64,000 nucleotides of DNA from JAOPZW01 sp963788935. GTDB lineage: Bacteria > Actinomycetota > Thermoleophilia > Solirubrobacterales > Solirubrobacteraceae. The DNA lies in assembly GCA_963788935.1 (NCBI GenBank), contig CAWBIM010000006.1, forward strand, positions 186,001 through 250,000. The letters are read 5' to 3'. The notes below the pieces were generated by a model. That model was given only the letters and a program-made list of their open reading frames with translations, searched no databases and had not been told where the DNA came from. This document shows, one piece after another, positions 60,369 to 64,000 of this stretch. The position numbers were made by a program, and so were the translations under genes. Position 1 is the first letter of the stretch, and each line of letters opens with the position of its first letter.

Positions 60369-61403
60369 TCAGGCGGCGGTGACGACGAGCTCACGCACCG
60401 CGCCCGCGTCGATGTCGGCCAGCGCCGCCGCGCATTCGGGGTCGAACTGGGTGCCCGCGCGGGCGAGGATCTCGTCGATCGCCTCGTCGAGCGAGCGGCC
60501 CGACCGGTAGGGGCGGTCGCTCGTGATCGCGTCGACCGTGTCGGCGACGGAGAAGATCCGGGCCCAGAGCGGGATCTCGTCCTCGCCCAGGCCGTTCGGG
60601 TAGCCGCGGCCGTCCCAGCGCTCGTGGTGGTGCAGGACGACGTCAACGGCGCGGTCGAGGAACGGGATCGCGTCGAGGATCCGCGCGCCCGCCTCGGGGT
60701 GGCGGCGCATGAGCGTCCACTCGCCGTCGGTCAGCGGCCCCGGCTTCTTCAGCACCGCGTCCGGGACCGACAGCTTGCCGATGTCGTGCAGCAGGAAGCC
60801 GTAGGCGAGCTGCGGGTCCTCGGCCTGGTCGGGCGCGACGGTCCGGGCGAGCAGCAGCCCGATCGCGTGCACCCGCTGGATGTGGGCGCCCGTGTAGCCG
60901 TCCTTGGCCTCGACCGCCGCCGCGAGCGCGCGGACGGTGTGGAAGTAGGAGCGCTCGAGCTCGCGGGCCCGGCGCAGCTCGCGCCCGAAGCTCGCGCGGA
61001 CGTCGCGCGCGTAGGCCTCGAGCTGGGCCTGCTCGAGGCGGCGCTCGGAGATGTCGCGGGCGATGACGGCGATCCCGGCGTCGTCGCCCGTGCCGCCGAG
61101 GTGCGCGAGCGAGACGGCGACCTCGAGCGGCGTGCCGTCCGCGTGGCGCCAGACGGTGGTCTCCTCGGCGCACGCCTCGCCGGCCGCGGCCTCGTACAGG
61201 CGCGCGATCACGGTGTCGCGCAGGTCGAACGGCACCATCGGCAGGACGTGGCCCACGGCCTCCTCTTGGGTGTGTCCGAAGACCCGGTGCGCGGCCGCAC
61301 CCCACCTCCGGACCCGACCACCCGTATCGACTTCGCAGACGGCGGTTTCGAGCAAGATCCCCCCAGGTCGATCCTCGACCGGTTGCGCAATATAGGCGGT
61401 CAC
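60369..61403 (-). CDS. PAS-HD-GYP domain protein (probable cyclic-di-GMP phosphodiesterase)
   Basis: A protein of about 344 residues. A PAS domain (VCEVDTGGRVRRWGAAAHRVFGHTQEEAVGH) is followed by an HD-GYP domain: HD in FLLHDIGKLSVPDAVLKKPGPL, HHH in VVLHHHERWDGRGYPNGLGEDEIP (GYP retained), and ARIFSVADTVDAITSDRPYR. It would hydrolyse cyclic-di-GMP. GTG 61403 is used; a GTG at 61451 would add 16 residues of unlike sequence. It heads the three-gene signalling unit with the receiver and kinase. Confidence 0.88.
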   Translation of the reverse strand: MTAYIAQPVEDRPGGILLETAVCEVDTGGRVRRWGAAAHRVFGHTQEEAVGHVLPMVPFDLRDTVIARLYEAAAGEACAEETTVWRHADGTPLEVAVSLAHLGGTGDDAGIAVIARDISERRLEQAQLEAYARDVRASFGRELRRARELERSYFHTVRALAAAVEAKDGYTGAHIQRVHAIGLLLARTVAPDQAEDPQLAYGFLLHDIGKLSVPDAVLKKPGPLTDGEWTLMRRHPEAGARILDAIPFLDRAVDVVLHHHERWDGRGYPNGLGEDEIPLWARIFSVADTVDAITSDRPYRSGRSLDEAIDEILARAGTQFDPECAAALADIDAGAVRELVVTAA

Positions 61404-61472
61404 CGCGCCAAAACCTAGGCGCCGTGCTCCCGCTGAAACGCACGGGGCCACCCGATCGTGCGGTTACCGGGG

Positions 61473-62348
61473 TCAGTTGTCGCGAACGCCTGCGGGGCCG
61501 TCGGCCGGGCGCAGACCGGCCGCGAAGGCCCCGCGCTCGGCCACGAGCTCGGCCGTCGCGCGGTCCACCGTCGGCGCGCGGCGGCGGCTGTCGCGGTCGA
61601 CGAGCGGGCCGATGAGCCCGCGCAGGAGGAAGGCGACGCGCACGAGGCCCGGGGCCACGACGGTCCGCCGGCGGCCGGCGACGGCGCCGGCGATCGCCGC
61701 GCCCGCGGCGCTGACCGGGAGCGTGCGGCCGGCTGGGCCGCGCAGCTCGCTGCGCAGGCGCGCGAAGGCGGGCTGATGGGTCTCGGCCCCGCGGACCATG
61801 TCCGTGTCGATCCACGAGAAGTACGCGACCCCGACGTCGACCCCGAGCGGGGCCACCTCCTGGCGGAGCACGTTGAGCAGCTGCTCGAGGCCGGCCTTGC
61901 TCGCCGCGTAGAAGCCGATGCCGGTCGGCGGCACGATCGCGGCCGCCGACGCGACCCCGAGCACGTAGCCCCGCCGCGCGACGACGTGCGGCAGGCAGGC
62001 ATGGACGAAGCGCCACGCGCCGGTGAGGTTCACGTCGAGCTGGACGGCGAGGACCTCGGGGTCGAGGTGGCGCATCCCGCCGGCGGTCGCGATCCCCGCG
62101 TTGGCGATCGCCACGTCGATGCCGCCGCAGCGCTCGACCACGTCGGCGACGGCGCTGGTCACCGACGCGGCGTCCGTGACGTCGCAGACCGCCCACACCG
62201 TGTCGCCGCCCAGCGACGCGGCCGCCGCCTCGACGCCCGCGGCGTCGACATCGAGCAGCGCGACGCGATGGGTTGCCTGCAGCTGCCGGGCGCTCTCGAG
62301 GCCGATCCCCCGGGCGCCGCCGGTGATGACCGCGACGGGCCGCGCCAC
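61473..62348 (-). CDS. SDR family NAD(P)-dependent oxidoreductase
   Basis: A 291-residue classical short-chain dehydrogenase. Cofactor loop VAVITGGARGIGLESARQL, NNAG-equivalent IANAGIATAGG, active-site Ser in LGVASAAAIVPP and Tyr-Lys in FYAASKAGLEQLL. Such enzymes oxidise or reduce hydroxy/keto substrates; this type often acts on lipids or xenobiotics. It is the gene upstream of the HD-GYP unit. Confidence 0.9.
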   Translation of the reverse strand: MARPVAVITGGARGIGLESARQLQATHRVALLDVDAAGVEAAAASLGGDTVWAVCDVTDAASVTSAVADVVERCGGIDVAIANAGIATAGGMRHLDPEVLAVQLDVNLTGAWRFVHACLPHVVARRGYVLGVASAAAIVPPTGIGFYAASKAGLEQLLNVLRQEVAPLGVDVGVAYFSWIDTDMVRGAETHQPAFARLRSELRGPAGRTLPVSAAGAAIAGAVAGRRRTVVAPGLVRVAFLLRGLIGPLVDRDSRRRAPTVDRATAELVAERGAFAAGLRPADGPAGVRDN

Positions 62349-62353
62349 GGGCG

Positions 62354-62521
62354 CTAGCGGCGCGTGCCGCGGCGAGCCAGGTAGGCCTGGTTCTCGGCCC
62401 GCTCGCCGAACACCTGGGCGACCGCGAACGCGATCAGGCCCTGCACGAGCACCGGGAAGATCACGAAGAACACGACGACGAGGCCGAGCGTGGCCACGAC
62501 GGAGCCGAGGGCGATCACCAT
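62354..62521 (-). CDS. Small membrane protein
   Basis: A 55-residue protein with one long or two short membrane segments (LGSVVATLGLVVVFFVIFPVLVQGLIAFAVA) and a basic C-terminal tail (GERAENQAYLARRGTRR). ATG 62521 is the start; the longer frame upstream is Arg/Pro-rich and not protein-like. It ends 5 bases before the SDR gene and is probably cotranscribed. Function unknown. Confidence 0.65.
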   Translation of the reverse strand: MVIALGSVVATLGLVVVFFVIFPVLVQGLIAFAVAQVFGERAENQAYLARRGTRR

Positions 62522-62593
62522 GACGCCGCGGAACGCTACACCTCCCGGGCGCGGGAGGTCGATCCCGCCCAATCGCGCGGTTGTGTGCGCAAT

Positions 62594-62675
62594 GTCACGT
62601 AGTGACGAATCGCACAGCGGGAGGGTCCGGCGCGAGCCATCGGAGGTGCGCCGGAACCATTGGGGGGTCCGGCGC
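62594..62675. promoter_or_regulatory. Cluster of repeats between divergent genes
   Basis: GTCAC-GTA-GTGAC (62594-62606) is an inverted repeat. GGTCCGGCGC occurs at 62624-62633 and again at 62666-62675, exactly 42 bases apart, with an inverted copy GCGCCGGAACC between them at 62648-62658. The cluster lies just upstream of the tyrosinase-like gene and could be a regulator-binding array. Function inferred. Confidence 0.4.
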
Positions 62676-62700
62676 GGGGATGGGTTGGGAGGAGGAGACG

Positions 62701-64000
62701 ATGGAGGACGTCCACGTCCGCCAGGACGTCTGGACCCCTGGCGCGAGCCCGGACGCACCGTGGGACGAGCGGTTGCTCGCGTACGCGCGCGCCGTCGGCG
62801 AACTGAAGGCGCGCCCGGCCGATGACCCGCTGAGCTGGATCGGGCAGGCCTCGCTGCACGTCGGCCGCCCCCGGGGGACCTGGTACCTGCTGCCGTGGCT
62901 GCGGATGCACCTGTGGTACCTCGAGCGCGTCCTGCGCGCGGCCGTCGTCGCGTCCGGCGGCCCGGCCGACTGGGCGCTGCCGTACTGGGGCTATGCCGAC
63001 GCCGACGCCGACGGCGACCGGGCGCGTGCCGCGCTGCCCCCGGCGTTCGCCGTGCGCGAACTGCCCGACGGCGGGCCGAATCCGCTCTTCCGCGCCGACG
63101 GCGAGCGCGCGCCGTTCCTGAACCGCGGCTTCCCGCTGCCGGCGGCCGTGACGGACGCGACGCGGGCGCTGTCGGCCCCAGGGTTCTCGCCCGGGCTCGG
63201 CGGCCTGCCCGACGGCCCCGCGCGCGGCGGCGACCCGCCGACGCCCGGCCTGCTCGAGGCCCAGCCGCACGACAGCGTCGCCGCGGCGCTCGGCCGCGAC
63301 GCCCCGCTCGACCCCGTCTTCCCGCTGCACCTCGCGGCCGTCGACCGGCTCTGGGAGACGTGGCTCGCGCAGGACCCGGCCCACGAGAACCCGGCCCAGT
63401 TCGACTGGACCGACCAGTGGTTCTCCTTCTGCGACGCCGACGGTCGCGCGCGCAGCATGACCTGCGGCCAGGCCGGCGACCTCGCGAACCTCGACTACAC
63501 GTACGCGGGCCTGCGCCCGCGCGCGGGCGCCGAGCACGTGCTCACGCGCGATGCCGACGACGCTCTCGCGCTCTGCTCCGGCCGCGCGCGGCGGATCGCG
63601 ACGGGGGCGTGCGACAGCGTCGAGCTCGGCGCCGACGCGCGGCGCGTCGCCCTGCGCCCGTCGGACGGTGCCCGCGTGGCGGCGGGCGCCGGCCCGGTGC
63701 GCGGGCGCGTCTACCTGCACGTCGAGGACGCGCGCGCGGTCTCGGGGGCGGCGGGCAGCGTGTGGGAGGTCCGGGTCGAGGGGCGCCACGTGCGCCGGCC
63801 GGACGCCGCGGCCTGCGTCGGGACCATCGCGCTGACCGGCCGCGACGTCGCGCAGCGCTTCGTCTTCGACATCACCGACGCGGTCGACGACCTCGACTCG
63901 GCGTGGGACGAGCGCGCGCTCGCCGTGACGTTCCATCCGGCGCTCCCGGCCGACCGCACGGCCGGCGCGGAGCTCGCCGCGCGCGTGGGGCGGGTGTTCC
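62701..64000 (+). CDS. Tyrosinase-like protein with altered copper sites, 3' truncated by window
   Basis: At least 433 residues; the frame is still open at the window end. The tyrosinase core is recognisable in GTWYLLPWLRMHLWYLERVLRAA followed by LPYWGYAD (copper A region), and PHDSV-x5-G with DPVFPLHLAAVDRLWETWLA (copper B region). Canonical PWHR is PWLR here, PHNxVH is PHDSVA, and the second His of the HH pair is Leu, so several copper ligands are missing or moved. A C-terminal beta domain follows (VRGRVYLHVEDARAV). GGAGGAG precedes ATG 62701. Confidence 0.8.
   Translation, partial: MEDVHVRQDVWTPGASPDAPWDERLLAYARAVGELKARPADDPLSWIGQASLHVGRPRGTWYLLPWLRMHLWYLERVLRAAVVASGGPADWALPYWGYADADADGDRARAALPPAFAVRELPDGGPNPLFRADGERAPFLNRGFPLPAAVTDATRALSAPGFSPGLGGLPDGPARGGDPPTPGLLEAQPHDSVAAALGRDAPLDPVFPLHLAAVDRLWETWLAQDPAHENPAQFDWTDQWFSFCDADGRARSMTCGQAGDLANLDYTYAGLRPRAGAEHVLTRDADDALALCSGRARRIATGACDSVELGADARRVALRPSDGARVAAGAGPVRGRVYLHVEDARAVSGAAGSVWEVRVEGRHVRRPDAAACVGTIALTGRDVAQRFVFDITDAVDDLDSAWDERALAVTFHPALPADRTAGAELAARVGRVF

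Overview
The window is very GC-rich and densely coded on both strands, with many GTG and TTG starts and 4-bp ATGA/GTGA gene overlaps. Gene content (a rhamnose ABC operon, AzlCD with a CGNR regulator, ABATE-type zinc finger, LitR/CarH-type regulator, HD-GYP signalling, group III truncated haemoglobin, Arg/Ala-rich secreted proteins) points to a high-GC actinobacterium, most likely a soil member of the Thermoleophilia/Solirubrobacterales. That placement is inference: no rRNA or other marker gene is present. No tRNA, rRNA, CRISPR array, prophage or intact insertion sequence was seen.

Layout. 1-10461 is a L-rhamnose import and catabolism operon, cut at its 5' end: ABC ATPase, two permeases, binding lipoprotein, an arabinose/fucose-type isomerase, mutarotase, rhamnulokinase, RhaI-type isomerase and a bifunctional aldolase/dehydrogenase that carries a frameshift. 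10474-18907 holds a TetR regulator, a FUSC membrane protein, a phosphoesterase, several flavin and deazaflavin enzymes, an azlCD pair diverging from an ABATE/CGNR regulator across a perfect inverted repeat, and a TfoX-like protein. 18921-21151 is a desaturase/cyclopropane synthase pair. 21334-27290 holds a LuxR-type response regulator, a CAP-domain protein, a cold-shock protein, archease, a B12-binding MerR regulator diverging from an ECF sigma factor (a probable light switch), methionine aminopeptidase and 6-phosphogluconate dehydrogenase.

27430-35111 looks like an accessory, partly decayed surface-protein region: a L,D-transpeptidase and an ice-binding-type (DUF3494) protein, both riddled with frameshifts, a subtilase, a junction of two gene remnants, a gene-poor 1.1 kb, a second CAP protein, and a secreted protein with a C-terminal module ending in QFTG. 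The same module closes the DUF3494 protein and a third secreted protein at 45356-46132. 35112-47916 is mostly ordinary metabolism, transport and small hypothetical genes. 47987-49145 is a short MetE-like methionine synthase under a cobalamin riboswitch. 49239-57484 holds a penicillin-binding protein, glycosyltransferase, self-operated LacI regulator, ferredoxin-reductase-like flavoprotein, hydrolase and cytochrome P450. 57495-62521 is an HD-GYP / response regulator / histidine kinase operon with an SDR upstream, and the window ends inside a divergent tyrosinase-like gene.

The clearest regulatory logic is seen in three places: three in-phase 11-bp T-n-n-A-C-A repeats between the CarH/LitR-like gene and the ECF sigma gene; the cobalamin riboswitch ahead of the MetE-like gene; and a perfect operator abutting the LacI start codon. 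Five genes each contain exactly one extra base and others are more heavily broken, so part of the apparent gene decay may be insertion errors in the assembly.
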